From contig LDXM01000016.1 of the NCBI GenBank assembly GCA_001443375.1, positions 1 through 60,202 of the forward strand: a stretch of DNA of 60,202 nucleotides. Direction: 5' to 3'. Each line of letters starts with the position of its first letter. Positions within the stretch are counted from its first letter, which is position 1. Source of the stretch: Chloroflexi bacterium CSP1-4 (GTDB lineage: Bacteria; Chloroflexota; Limnocylindria; Limnocylindrales; CSP1-4). Positions 7,140 through 17,612 of the stretch are shown here, piece by piece. A program made the translations under genes and the position numbers. Under the pieces are notes generated by a model, which saw only the letters and a program-made list of their open reading frames with translations, searched no databases and was not told where the DNA came from.

Positions 7140-7465
7140 GAGCCGCGATACGTCGAGAGGGCGAATGGCGCCCGGATCAGCGGCACGTGGTAGCTGCGCG
7201 AGGTATCCGAGACGCGGATGTCGACGGCCAGGCCGCGGAAGAAGCCGCCCTCGTCGACGTCGAAGCGGAGCCGGTACTCGCCGGGCCCGAGCGGCGCGCC
7301 GCGGAGCAGATCGGGGATGCGGCCGTCGTCATCGGTCGTGCCCCCACCGGCCTCGAGCTCCGTGCCTCCGACCAGCCGCGTCAGCCGCACCCGGACACCC
7401 ACCGCGGGGCGGCCGCGCTCCACGTCCAGCACGTGCGTGGAGATGGTCGGCGGCGTATCGGCCAC
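7136..7465 (-). CDS. uraH: 5-hydroxyisourate hydrolase
   Basis: This 109-aa transthyretin-like hydrolase shows the family N-terminal STHVLDVERGRPAVGV segment and the diagnostic C-terminal tetrapeptide YRGS, which forms part of the active site. It hydrolyses 5-hydroxyisourate made by uricase to OHCU. The start is a GTG at 7465, giving a short (8-residue) extension before STHVLD. The divergent DUF3830 gene begins 14 bp away, so the two promoters must overlap the coding ends. Confidence 0.93.
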   Translation of the reverse strand: MADTPPTISTHVLDVERGRPAVGVRVRLTRLVGGTELEAGGGTTDDDGRIPDLLRGAPLGPGEYRLRFDVDEGGFFRGLAVDIRVSDTSRSYHVPLIRAPFALSTYRGS

Positions 7466-7467
7466 GG

Positions 7468-7473
7468 TATCCT
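7468..7473 (+). promoter_or_regulatory. -10 box of the DUF3830-hydantoinase operon
   Basis: TATCCT ends 6 nt before the ATG at 7480, a leaderless arrangement. It falls within the 14-bp space between the divergent uraH and DUF3830 starts; the opposite strand of the same segment reads GATACC. No good -35 is seen. Confidence 0.4.
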
Positions 7474-7479
7474 CCGGCG

Positions 7480-7899
7480 ATGAGTGAACTGCAGATCCGC
7501 GTCGGGGACCTCCACTTTAGCGCCCGCTGGGAAGCCGATGCGCCCCAGACCGTGGCCGCCATGCGGCGCCTGCTGCCGCTGCGCTCGAAGCTCATCCACT
7601 GCCGCTGGAGCGGCGAGTCGACGTGGATCCCGTACGGCGACTTCCGGCCAGGAGTCGACTGGGAGAACCACACCTCGCATCCGGCGCCGGGTCAGCTCGC
7701 GCTCTATCCGGGTGGCATCAGCGAGTGCGAGATCTTCCTCCCCTACGGCGCCTGCACGACCTCGTCGAAGGTGGGCCAGCTCGCCGCGAATCACTTCGCG
7801 ACCGTCGTGCCCGACGAGGGCTGGGAGGACCGGCTGCGCGAGGTCGGGCGGCGCTGCCTCTGGGAGGGCGCGCAGGAGATCGAGATCGTCGAGGCGTGA
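7480..7899 (+). CDS. DUF3830 family cyclophilin-like protein
   Basis: This 139-aa protein resembles the DUF3830 family (cyclophilin-like fold), with the HCRWSGESTWIPYGD and YPGGISECEIFLPYGACTTSSKVGQLAANHFA segments. No enzymatic activity is established for the family that I can name; members are often found beside hydantoinase or allantoin genes. Here it overlaps the hydantoinase by 4 bp (GTGA) and diverges from the uricase operon, so a role in binding or processing a ureide, hydantoin or allantoin intermediate is likely but inferred. The ATG at 7480 has a -10 box at leaderless spacing. Confidence 0.75.
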   Translation: MSELQIRVGDLHFSARWEADAPQTVAAMRRLLPLRSKLIHCRWSGESTWIPYGDFRPGVDWENHTSHPAPGQLALYPGGISECEIFLPYGACTTSSKVGQLAANHFATVVPDEGWEDRLREVGRRCLWEGAQEIEIVEA

Positions 7900-9284
7900 C
7901 CGACCTCATCGTTCGCGGCGGCACGGTCGTCACGGCGGCGGGGGCGGCGATCGCGGACGTGGCCGTCGAGGGCGGCCGGATCGCGGCGGTCGGGCCGGAC
8001 CTGGGCTCGGACGCCCGGGAGGTCGTGGACGCCGCCGGTCTGCTCGTGCTGCCGGGGGCCGTGGACGTGCACACGCATGTGCGCGTCGCCTCGGACGCAG
8101 AGCCGGATCGCTTCTTCCAGGATTCGGTGGCCGCCGCATTCGGCGGCACGACCACGTTCCTGGCCTTCAACAACCCGGGCACCGGCGGGTCCGCGGCGGC
8201 CGGGCGAACCCTGCTCGATGGCCTGCGCTCGTGGCGCGCCCGGACCGAGGGCGACGCGGCGGTGGACTACGCGGTCAGCCTCGTCATCACGCCGCAGCTG
8301 GAGGACGCCATCGCCGAGATGGCGGGGGCGATCGAGCTGGGGGTCCCGACCTTCAAGGCCTTCATGGTCTACGACTTCGGGGTGGACGATGCCACGCTCT
8401 ACCGGGCGCTGGCGATGGCCGGGGCGAGCGGCGGCATGCTCCAGGTGCATTGCGAGAACGCCGTGCTGTTGGAGGCGCTGACCGCACGGCACCTGGAGGC
8501 CGGAGAGACCTTGCCGCGGTACCATGCCACGTCGCGGCCGCCGTACGTGGAGGCCGAGGCGACGGCGCGGGCGGTGGCGCTGGCGCGAGCCGCCCGGGCG
8601 CCACTCTACGTCGTGCATCTCTCCTGCCGGGAGGCACTCGACGTCGTGCGCATCGCGCGCGCGGAGGGGCGGCCCGTGTTCTCGGAAACGTGCCCGCACT
8701 ACCTGACGCTCGACGAGTCACGCTACCTCCTGCCGTCCGAGGAGGCGGCGAAGTACGTCATCTCGCCGCCGTTGCGCGCGGCGGGGCAGGGGGACGCGTT
8801 GTGGGAGGGGCTGGCCGACGGCTCGCTGGCGCTCGTGGGCACGGACCACGTACCGGATCGCGTCGCGGTGGAGAAGCGGTCGTGGCGCGAATCGTTCGAC
8901 CGCATCTCCAACGGCGCCCCGGGCATCGAGACGCTGCTGACGCTGGTCTACTCGGAGGGCGTGGCGGCGGGTCGGATCAGCCTGGAGCGGATGGTGGACC
9001 TGCTCGCGACGACGCCGGCGCGGCTGTTCGGGATGCGTTTCAAAGGGGCCGTGGAGGTGGGGCGGGACGCCGACCTCGTGCTCTTCGATCCCGGCGCGCG
9101 TCGCACGCTCCGCCAGGCGGATCTGCATCACACGAGCGACTACACGCCCTACGAGGGCCGCGCGGTCGTCGGGGCAGTGCGGTCCGTCGCTGTTCGCGGC
9201 TCATGGGTCGTGCGCGACGGGGCGTTCGTCGGGCGGCGCGGGTTCGGGCGGTTCGTGGAGCGCGAGCTGGAGCGGCTGAGCTGA
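7896..9284 (+). CDS. Dihydropyrimidinase/hydantoinase-family amidohydrolase, possible allantoinase
   Basis: This 462-aa cyclic amidohydrolase has the metal motif DVHTHVRV, the carbamylated lysine in TFKAFMVYD, and the later histidines in LQVHCENA, YVVHLSCREA, plus the aspartate in VGTDHVPD. The sequence pattern is that of D-hydantoinases and dihydropyrimidinases. The context (uricase operon next door, malate synthase and xanthine dehydrogenase nearby) makes allantoin ring opening to allantoate an attractive role. Substrate specificity cannot be settled from sequence. The GTG at 7896 overlaps the DUF3830 stop. It ends 50 bp before repeat R2. Confidence 0.88.
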   Translation: MTDLIVRGGTVVTAAGAAIADVAVEGGRIAAVGPDLGSDAREVVDAAGLLVLPGAVDVHTHVRVASDAEPDRFFQDSVAAAFGGTTTFLAFNNPGTGGSAAAGRTLLDGLRSWRARTEGDAAVDYAVSLVITPQLEDAIAEMAGAIELGVPTFKAFMVYDFGVDDATLYRALAMAGASGGMLQVHCENAVLLEALTARHLEAGETLPRYHATSRPPYVEAEATARAVALARAARAPLYVVHLSCREALDVVRIARAEGRPVFSETCPHYLTLDESRYLLPSEEAAKYVISPPLRAAGQGDALWEGLADGSLALVGTDHVPDRVAVEKRSWRESFDRISNGAPGIETLLTLVYSEGVAAGRISLERMVDLLATTPARLFGMRFKGAVEVGRDADLVLFDPGARRTLRQADLHHTSDYTPYEGRAVVGAVRSVAVRGSWVVRDGAFVGRRGFGRFVERELERLS

Positions 9285-9334
9285 CCGCGGCGGCCTCCCC
9301 ACGCCCCCACGGCGCCACCCGCGCCCTGCGGATT

Positions 9335-9474
9335 CTCATACGAACGCACCCGGAACCGTAGAAGGCCGGGGGCCCCGCTGCTCCCTCATGCGAACGCCGC
9401 AGGCGCGGTTGAGCACGCACGGGCCTTTCCAGCACGGCTCGTGGCTTCTAACGTTCCGTGGCCGTGCGTATGAG
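9335..9474 (+). repeat. R-family structured repeat R2 (140 bp)
   Basis: This element has the same 140-bp architecture as R1: left arm CTCATACGAACGCACCCGG, right arm ending GCCGTGCGTATGAG, and a 29-bp inner segment at offset 50 (9385-9413; CTCATGCGAACGCC to GGTTGAG). Orientation is the same as R1. It ends 73 bp before the start of the HTH-nuclease gene, making it the R copy linked to such a gene. Confidence 0.87.
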
Positions 9475-9547
9475 AACCGCGGGCCGTAAATCGGCCGGTG
9501 AGCATCGGCGACGTGTCGATGAAGCGCCGCCGGTCAAGCTGCGGGCC

Positions 9548-10282
9548 ATGAACTTCCAGCGCCTCGGGGTCGTCTGCCGCGCTGTTCGGTTGCGCAAGCG
9601 CTGGCGCCAGGACGACGTGGCAGCCGCGGCCGGCGTCTCCCGCGCGGCGGTTTCCCGGATCGAGCGCGGGCTCGCAGCCGAGATGACGCTGGCGACGCTC
9701 GACAAGGTCACCTCGGCGCTCGAGATCCGCATCGACCTCGTGCCACGCTGGCGCGGCGGTGAGCTGGACAGGCTCGTGAACTGGCGCCACGCGGCGATGC
9801 ACGAGCGCGTGGCGGAGCTTCTCGAGCGGATCGGCGGCTGGGAGCTCGCGCCGGAGGTGTCGTTCGCCGTCTATGGGGAGCGCGGCGTGATTGACATCCT
9901 GGCCTGGCATGTCGCCACGCGCACGCTGCTGATCATCGAGCTGAAGACGGAGATCGTCGATCCACAGGAGGTCGTGGGCACCCTTGACCGCAAGCGCCGG
10001 CTCGCCGCCCGCATCGCACGCGAGCGCGGCTGGGACCCGGCCACGATCGCGACGTGGCTCGCGGTCGGTGAGGGCATGACGAACCGTCGCCGCGTCGAAG
10101 CCTCCGCGAACCTGTTCCGCACCGCCTTCCCGACCGACCGGCGGGCGACGCGAGGCTGGCTACGACACCCGGCGGGCGCAGTCCGGGCCCTGACGTTCGT
10201 GACTTACTCCGCGCCCGCCGGTCAGCGTGCCCAGCTCGGGGCGGTCCAGCGTGTTCGACCTGCTCGCCGAACCGCCGCCTGA
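9548..10282 (+). CDS. XRE helix-turn-helix protein with PD-(D/E)XK nuclease-like domain (A)
   Basis: This 244-aa protein starts with an XRE helix-turn-helix (residues ~5-62; QDDVAAAAGVSRAAVSRIERG). After a linker, residues ~85-200 look like a PD-(D/E)XK fold: D116 in VIDILAW and E131-x-K133 in LIIELKTE, 15 residues apart, followed by LDRKRRLAARIAREKGW-like helix sequence and the segment TNRRRVEASANLFRTAFPTDRRA. Two other genes here (24311 and 50310) share the layout and the N-R...AFP-x-x-R block, so this is one family. It lies directly after repeat R2. The ATG at 9548 is preferred to GTGs inside the repeat. Nuclease activity and target are inferred; a repressor role is possible. Confidence 0.75.
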   Translation: MNFQRLGVVCRAVRLRKRWRQDDVAAAAGVSRAAVSRIERGLAAEMTLATLDKVTSALEIRIDLVPRWRGGELDRLVNWRHAAMHERVAELLERIGGWELAPEVSFAVYGERGVIDILAWHVATRTLLIIELKTEIVDPQEVVGTLDRKRRLAARIARERGWDPATIATWLAVGEGMTNRRRVEASANLFRTAFPTDRRATRGWLRHPAGAVRALTFVTYSAPAGQRAQLGAVQRVRPARRTAA

Positions 10283-10292
10283 CGGCGATCCC

Positions 10293-10811
10293 TCAGCCGA
10301 TCTCGACGTCGAAGCTGGTCGGGACCGCCCGGCCGACGGCATCCACGACCGGCGAATGGGTCCGGGCCCAGGCGACGACATCGCGCAGCCGCTCGGGGTC
10401 GGCGCCAGCGGCACGTACACGCACGTGCACGGACGCCTCGAGCGGCCCGGCCGGCACGTCGTCTGCCACCCCGACCATGCCGCGGTCGTCGGAGACGCTG
10501 CCCACGACCACGGTCAGCTCGTCAAGGGTGATGCCCTCCTGGGCAGCGCGGATGGCGATCATCGACGCGTTGCAGGCCGCCGACGCGGCACGCATCAGCC
10601 ATCCCGGTGACGGCGCCGTGGCTTCCCCACCGAACGCGGCAGGCATGTCCGTGGCGACGGTCATCCCGTTGGGATGCGTGACCTGGAAGCGCAACCCGCC
10701 CTGGAGAGTGGCCGTGGCCGGCGCGTCGTTCGACCGCCCGGACTCGGGGTGGGCGCGGAAGTGTGCCGCGACTCCGTTTACCGCCTCGGCGATGGACGCT
10801 TGGGTGGGCAT
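10293..10811 (-). CDS. OsmC/Ohr-like family protein
   Basis: This 172-aa protein has the OsmC-type pattern: TVATDMPAAFGGEATAPSPGWLMRAASAACNASMIAIRA, in which the second half carries the cysteine position of the family, and a beta-rich second half (VHVRVRA). OsmC/Ohr proteins usually reduce hydroperoxides with two cysteines; only one of the pair is clear here, so the peroxidase activity is doubtful. The start at 10811 follows a GAGGA ribosome site. It converges with the HTH-nuclease gene 10 bp away. Confidence 0.65.
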   Translation of the reverse strand: MPTQASIAEAVNGVAAHFRAHPESGRSNDAPATATLQGGLRFQVTHPNGMTVATDMPAAFGGEATAPSPGWLMRAASAACNASMIAIRAAQEGITLDELTVVVGSVSDDRGMVGVADDVPAGPLEASVHVRVRAAGADPERLRDVVAWARTHSPVVDAVGRAVPTSFDVEIG

Positions 10812-10930
10812 CGAACCATCCTCGTGGTGCTGCGCGGGGACGCGCACGGGGTACGTGTATGGGAATCAGGCGGGCGAAGGCTCGCGCGCCTGGCGGTGCG
10901 TGTCAAGCGGAAGCGCCGCCCCTTGTGGAC

Positions 10931-10977
10931 GGCCAGTGACCATGTCATCCGCTAAGCGGCCAGTGATCTCGTCACCC
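10931..10977. repeat. Tandem 20-bp repeat, possible insertion-sequence end remnant
   Basis: GGCCAGTGACCATGTCATCC (10931-10950) and GGCCAGTGATCTCGTCACCC (10958-10977) match at 16 of 20 positions with a 27-bp period. Multiple subterminal repeats of this kind are typical of IS21-like element ends. No transposase frame is present, so this would be a solo relic. The rest of 10812-11069 holds nothing else I can recognise. Confidence 0.35.
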
Positions 10978-11069
10978 TCGACGGTATGGAAACGAGGGAG
11001 GCGATCACGCTCTGGCCCAGAGCAGGATCCCAAGTTCGGGTCGCCGCTTCGTCTCCTCCCGGGTCTCGG

Positions 11070-12251
11070 TCATGCCGATGCCGGGACGGTGTTCGGGGCA
11101 AATACCACCTTCATCGAATCGTTGCCCTGGGCCAGCTCGATCGCCTCTGCCGCACGCTCCAGGGGCATCCGGTGGCTGACGACCTGCTCGAACGGGAGAC
11201 GCTTGGCGTTGAGGGCCAACATGCGCATCGTGGGAAGGTAGAAGTCGCTGCGCTCGCCGCCGATTCCCAGCAGCGAAACGTTGCGGGCGCAGAGATCGGC
11301 CGAGGGGTTGATCCCGATGGGTCCCATGTCGACGAAGGCTCCGGCCTCGACGACCGTGCCTCCGTAACGCACCAAACGCAGGCACTCGGGCAGCGCCGTC
11401 GCGACGCCGGTGGCGTCGACGACGATGTCGGCGCCCAGGCCGCCCGTCAGCTCCCGAACGCGCGCGACCCGCTCGGCTTCGTCGGTCTCCGTGACGTTCA
11501 GGAGCAGGCTCGCGCCGAAGGCGCCGGCGACCTCCAGGCGGTGTGGCAGGCGGTCGATCGCGACGATCTGCCCGCACCCCAGCAGCCGAGCTTTGATGAG
11601 GTGGCATAGACCCAGCGGCCCGACGCCGTAGACGACGAGCGTCTCGCCCACCCGCGGCCCGTGGAGGTCGGCTGCCAGCATCCGTGCGGTGTCGAGGCCG
11701 TGCGTCACCGACATCTCCTCGGTCAGGACGGCGATCTCCGACGGAAGCTCGTCCGGCACTCGGAACAGCGGTGTCCCCGGAAGCAGATACAGATACTCGG
11801 CCCAGCCACCGAAGAGGTGAGGCGGGCGGGCGGCGTTCAGGCTGTTCCCATAGTCCTCGAGACGCTCGCAGGCGTAGTAGGGGAAACCGCCCCGGCAAAA
11901 GACGCACGAGCCGCACGCGACGTTCGCGGCGGGGACGATCCTGTCGCCCAGCTGGAGCGGGACCCCCTCGCTGTCGAGCACGACTCCGCCGGTCTCCGCG
12001 ACGACCCCCACGTTCTCGTGGCCGCAGATGAGCGGGAATTCGATATCGATCTCGTGCGGCGTCCCGGCGTACTGCTTCGTCTCGCCCCGAAAGGTGTGCT
12101 TGTCGGTGCCGCAGATGCCCGAGTACTCGATCTTGATCAGGACGGCGCCGGGCTCCACGTCGGGATACGGGAAGCGCTCCACGCCGATGCGTCCCGGGCC
12201 ACGCATGACCGCAGCCCTCACGCCCGGGCCGCTGGCGACCCCGTCTCCCAT
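11070..12251 (-). CDS. Zinc-dependent MDR-family alcohol/polyol dehydrogenase
   Basis: This 393-aa medium-chain dehydrogenase carries the catalytic zinc ligands in GICGTDKH and GHENVG, the structural zinc cysteines in CGSCVFCRGGFPYYAC, and the NAD(P) loop VYGVGPLGL. The layout is that of threonine/sorbitol dehydrogenase-like enzymes. Substrate is unknown. An AAGGAG site 7 nt upstream favours the ATG at 12251 over one at 12257. It is downstream of malate synthase on the same strand, 38 bp away, and may be co-transcribed with the xanthine dehydrogenase-malate synthase genes. Confidence 0.85.
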   Translation of the reverse strand: MGDGVASGPGVRAAVMRGPGRIGVERFPYPDVEPGAVLIKIEYSGICGTDKHTFRGETKQYAGTPHEIDIEFPLICGHENVGVVAETGGVVLDSEGVPLQLGDRIVPAANVACGSCVFCRGGFPYYACERLEDYGNSLNAARPPHLFGGWAEYLYLLPGTPLFRVPDELPSEIAVLTEEMSVTHGLDTARMLAADLHGPRVGETLVVYGVGPLGLCHLIKARLLGCGQIVAIDRLPHRLEVAGAFGASLLLNVTETDEAERVARVRELTGGLGADIVVDATGVATALPECLRLVRYGGTVVEAGAFVDMGPIGINPSADLCARNVSLLGIGGERSDFYLPTMRMLALNAKRLPFEQVVSHRMPLERAAEAIELAQGNDSMKVVFAPNTVPASA

Positions 12252-12289
12252 CCTCATTCTCCTTCCGAGTTCTGATGGCGCTACCGTCG

Positions 12290-13866
<1,577 letters not shown>

Positions 13867-13870
<4 letters not shown>

Positions 13871-14718
13871 CAGCCACCCTCCTCGCGCAGCAGGCGATGC
13901 AAGACGCGCGCGGCAGCTGCCTTCCGGTAGGCCGCGGTGGAGCGCACGTCGTCGATCGGCCGCAGCTCGCCGCGCAGGACGGCCGCGGCGTGGTCGGCGA
14001 CGGTCTCACGGGGAGCGGCGCCCTCGAGGACGCGCTCCGTCTCGGTGGCGCGGATCGGGGTCGGCGCAACGGACCCGAGGGCGAGGCGCACGTGGCGCCA
14101 GACGCCGCCGTCCTCGCGCCAGGCCAGGGCCATGACGACTTTCGAGATGGCCTGCGCCCGCCGCGTGCCGACCTTGCGGTAGCGGACCCGGCGCCCGGCC
14201 ACGAGCGGCAGGCTGACGCGCAGGACCAGCTCGTCGGGCCGCAGCGGCGTGCGCCGGTAGGCCGGCCAGAAGTCGGCGGCAGCCACGGTCCGCTCGCCGC
14301 GCAGGCTGCCTGCGACGATCGAGGCATCCATGGCCAGCAGCACGGGCAGCGTGTCGCCCGCCGGCGAGGCGTTCGCGATGTTTCCCCCCAGCGTGCCCCG
14401 GTTCTGGATCTGCACCGCGCCGATCGTTGCGGCGGCCTCGACGAGCGCCAGCGCGTGCTCGACGCAGAGCGGCGAGCGGCGGATCTCCGTGTACGTCGTG
14501 AGCGCGCCGAGGACGAGGGCATCGCCCTCGACCCGGATGCCCCGCAGCTCGTCGAGCCGCCACAGGTCCAGCATCCGCTCCGGGATCGGCGTCGTTTCAG
14601 CGGCGATCTGGACCATCACGTCCGTGCCGCCGGCGATCGGTCGGTGGGGCGCGGCCGCGAGCAGCGCGTACGCCTGCCCGAGGCTCGTGGGCGAGGCGAC
14701 CGGCGGCTCGGCGGGCAT
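13867..14718 (-). CDS. xdhB: Xanthine dehydrogenase FAD-binding subunit
   Basis: This 283-aa FAD subunit of a molybdenum hydroxylase has the two FAD-binding signatures [10 protein letters not shown] near the N-terminus and [14 protein letters not shown] in the middle, followed by the CO dehydrogenase-flavoprotein-like C-terminal domain. It passes electrons from the Fe-S subunit to NAD+ or another acceptor. The ATG at 14718 is chosen because it lies 16 bp after the Fe-S subunit stop and matches the usual N-terminal length. Confidence 0.9.
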
Positions 14719-14734
14719 CGCGTTCGGGACTCGC

Positions 14735-15229
14735 TCAGGCGCCCGGGGCGGTGTCGGCGCCGCGCCCCAACGCGGCCAGCTCGATGGCCTCGACGATCTT
14801 CGTGTAGCCCGTGCAGCGGCAGAGGTTGCCGGCGATCGCCTCGCGGATGGCCTCCTCGGTCGGGTCGGCGCCGGAGGCGAGGAACGCCTCGGCGGACATG
14901 AGCATGCCCGGCGTGCAGATGCCGCACTGCGCTCCGCCCGCCTCGAGGAAGGCCGCCTGGAGGGGGGAGAGGACGGGGCCCTGCGGGCCGGCCGTGGCCA
15001 GCCCCTCGACCGTGCGCACCGCGTGGCCGTCCGCCTGGCAGAGGGGGACGAGGCAGCTGACCACCGGCTCGCCGTCGAGCAGCACCGTGCAGGCGCCGCA
15101 TTCGCCCTCGCCACAGCCCTCCTTCGTGCCGCTCAGGCCGAGGTCCTCGCGCAGCACGTCGAGGAGGCGCCGCATGCCGGGCGCGGCGACCTCGAACTCG
15201 ACGCCGTTGACCCTTAGCTCGTAGCTCAT
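14735..15229 (-). CDS. xdhC: Xanthine dehydrogenase 2Fe-2S subunit
   Basis: This 164-aa protein binds two [2Fe-2S] clusters. The plant-ferredoxin-type site is C-x4-C-x2-C (CGEGECGAC) with a distant VSC; the second site is CGIC...CRC (QCGICTPGM and NLCRCTGY). It connects the molybdopterin subunit to the FAD subunit. It overlaps the large-subunit gene by 4 bp (ATGA). Naming of small subunits varies between organisms. Confidence 0.92.
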   Translation of the reverse strand: MSYELRVNGVEFEVAAPGMRRLLDVLREDLGLSGTKEGCGEGECGACTVLLDGEPVVSCLVPLCQADGHAVRTVEGLATAGPQGPVLSPLQAAFLEAGGAQCGICTPGMLMSAEAFLASGADPTEEAIREAIAGNLCRCTGYTKIVEAIELAALGRGADTAPGA

Positions 15230-17529
15230 GCGCTGATGCCCGGCGGTCCGGGCGGCTCGTGCCCGTCGAGGGCGGCGAGGATCCGCTCCGGCGAGGCGGG
15301 CAGGTCGTGGATCCAGACGCCGGTCGCGTCGTGGATGGCGGCCACGACGGCCGGCGCGCCGACGTCCATGGGCAGCTCGCCCACGCCCTTGGCGCCGTGC
15401 GGGGCGCCGCTGAAGGGCGCCTCGACGAGGATCGCATCGATGCGCGGCGCGTCGACGGCCGTGGGGATGAGGTACGTCTGGAGCCGGTCGTTGAGGTAGC
15501 GGCCGTCGTGCAGCTTGATCTCCTCGATCGTCGCGTAGCCCACCGCCTGGAGCGTGCCGCCCTCCACCTGCCCCTCGGCCAGGACGGGGTGGATGACCCG
15601 GCCGACATCGTCGGCGGAGACGACCGAGCGCACGGCCACCTCGCCGGTGTCGAGGTCCACTTCCACCTCGGCGACCGCGCAGGCCCAGCCGAAGGCGGGG
15701 TAGGCGTCGCCGGTGTACGTCTCGTCGTCGAAGTGGACGCCCGGGTACGGCTCGAAGCGCTCATCCTCCCGGGTGCCGCCCCACGTCTGTGCGTCGTGAA
15801 GGTAGCTCTCCGCGAAGGGGCGCCCGGTGCGCTCTTCGACCTGGGCGCGCAGCCGCCGCGCGGCCTTGATGATGAGCCCGCCCACGACCATCGCCGTGCG
15901 CGAGGCGACGGTCGGCCCCGAGTCCGGCACGATCGAGGTGTCCTGGGGCGCGATCTCCACCGCGTCGTAGGGCACGCCCAGCTCGTCGGCCACGAGCTGC
16001 GGGAAGATCGTCTTCGTCCCCTGGCCCATCTCGGTCGAGGCGGCCAGGATGCGGATGGCCCCCTCGGCAGTCAGCTCGACGCTGGCGACCGAACCCATCC
16101 TCTCCTCGCCCGAGCCGGTGAAGCCGGCGCCGTGCCAGCCCAGCGCCAGGCCGATCCCTCGAGCCGTCCGGGCGCTCGCCGTCCTCGCCGCCCGCTCGCG
16201 CGCCGTGCGCTCGCGGATGCGCTCGAACTCGGCTGCCTCGGCGGCTCGCTCGAGGACCTCCTGGGCGGCCACGCTCTCGCGCAGCACCTGCTGCGTGGGC
16301 GTCACGCCGCCCTCGCGGTAGATATTGCGCCGACGCAGCTCCAGCGGCGAGATGCCCAGCGCCTCGGCGACGCGGTTGACCTGCATCTCGGCGGCGAACT
16401 CCGCCTGGGGCGCACCGAAGCCGCGGAAGGCGCCGTTGGGCGGCGTGTTCGTGGCCACGGCGCGCGAGGTGATGCGCACGTTGGCCACGTCGTAGGGGCC
16501 GCCCGCGTGGATGGTCGCCCGCGAGAGGACGACCGGCGAGAGGGTGCAGTAGGCGCCGCCGTCGAGGACGAGGTCGATCTCCTGGGCCACGATCCGGCCC
16601 TCGCGGGTAACGCCCGTGCGGTGCGTGACGATCGCCGGGTGCCGTTTCGTGGTGGCCGCGATGTCCTCGTGACGGCCGTAGATCATGCGCACCGGCCGCC
16701 CGATGCGCTGGGCCAGCAGCGCCGCGTGCACGGCGAGGAGCGAGGGGTACTCCTCCTTGCCCCCGAAGCCGCCGCCGGTCTCGGCCTGGATGACGACGGC
16801 CCGCTCCGAGTCGAGCGCCAGCGCTCGCTTCAATGCCTTGTGCACGTAGTAGGGGCACTGGAGCGAGCCGGTCACGGTCATGCCGCCGTCCTCACGGGGG
16901 ACGGCGATCATGGCCTGGTTCTCGATGTAGAGCTGCTCCGTGTGGCCGACCCGGTAGGTGCCCTCGACGACGAGGTCCGCCGCGGCGAACCCGGCCGCGA
17001 TGTCGCCCTTGCCCATGTCGAAGTGGGCGAAGACCTGGCTCGAGACCAGCGGGTCGAAGACCGGGGCCAGCGGCTCCGTGCGCAGGCGGAGGCGGGCCTT
17101 CGCCTCGCGCAGCGTGTCGCGGTCGGCGGCGGCCAGCAGGGCTACCGGCTCGGCCTGGTGGCGGATCTCCCCGCCGACCGGCACGAGGATGGGCTGGTCG
17201 TCGATGATGAGGCTCACGACGTTGTCGCCGGGGATATCCTCGGCCGTGACGACGACGACCCGCGACCAGTCGAAGTCGGCGTCGCGCTCGATGCCCAGCA
17301 GGCGGGCGTGTGGCTCCGTCGAGCGCAGTGTGGCGCCGTACCAGGCGCCCGGGAAGACGAGGTCGTCGGCGTAGAGCGCGGTCCCGGTAAGCTTGGCCGG
17401 CCCCTCGCGGCGGAGAGGCGCGCCCCGGGCGTGGCCGCGCGCGAGCTCACCGGCCCGGGGCAGCCGGACCGGGCTCGGAGCGGCGGGGCTGACGGGTGTG
17501 GCCGGGCCGGGCCGGGTGGTGATCGTCAT
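15226..17529 (-). CDS. xdhA: Xanthine dehydrogenase molybdopterin-binding subunit
   Basis: This ~767-aa large subunit binds the molybdenum cofactor. It shows GGGFGGKEE, AFRGFGAPQAEFAAE, the EMGQG loop and the catalytic glutamate in KGVGELPM. The FRGFG form (not the CO-dehydrogenase AYRCSFR form) and the nearby uricase genes support xanthine as substrate, giving urate. The ATG at 17529 gives MTITTRPGPATP; an in-frame start at 17589 would add 20 residues of unlikely sequence. The MoCo-insertion chaperone is not in the window. Confidence 0.9.
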   Translation of the reverse strand: MTITTRPGPATPVSPAAPSPVRLPRAGELARGHARGAPLRREGPAKLTGTALYADDLVFPGAWYGATLRSTEPHARLLGIERDADFDWSRVVVVTAEDIPGDNVVSLIIDDQPILVPVGGEIRHQAEPVALLAAADRDTLREAKARLRLRTEPLAPVFDPLVSSQVFAHFDMGKGDIAAGFAAADLVVEGTYRVGHTEQLYIENQAMIAVPREDGGMTVTGSLQCPYYVHKALKRALALDSERAVVIQAETGGGFGGKEEYPSLLAVHAALLAQRIGRPVRMIYGRHEDIAATTKRHPAIVTHRTGVTREGRIVAQEIDLVLDGGAYCTLSPVVLSRATIHAGGPYDVANVRITSRAVATNTPPNGAFRGFGAPQAEFAAEMQVNRVAEALGISPLELRRRNIYREGGVTPTQQVLRESVAAQEVLERAAEAAEFERIRERTARERAARTASARTARGIGLALGWHGAGFTGSGEERMGSVASVELTAEGAIRILAASTEMGQGTKTIFPQLVADELGVPYDAVEIAPQDTSIVPDSGPTVASRTAMVVGGLIIKAARRLRAQVEERTGRPFAESYLHDAQTWGGTREDERFEPYPGVHFDDETYTGDAYPAFGWACAVAEVEVDLDTGEVAVRSVVSADDVGRVIHPVLAEGQVEGGTLQAVGYATIEEIKLHDGRYLNDRLQTYLIPTAVDAPRIDAILVEAPFSGAPHGAKGVGELPMDVGAPAVVAAIHDATGVWIHDLPASPERILAALDGHEPPGPPGISA

Positions 17530-17612
17530 CCGGGGAGGCGCTCCTTGGGCGTGCCGCGAAGCGTGGCCGGTCGGGCGCCGCGATGTCAAGCCGCGTCGGG
17601 GCTGGTGCGGTT

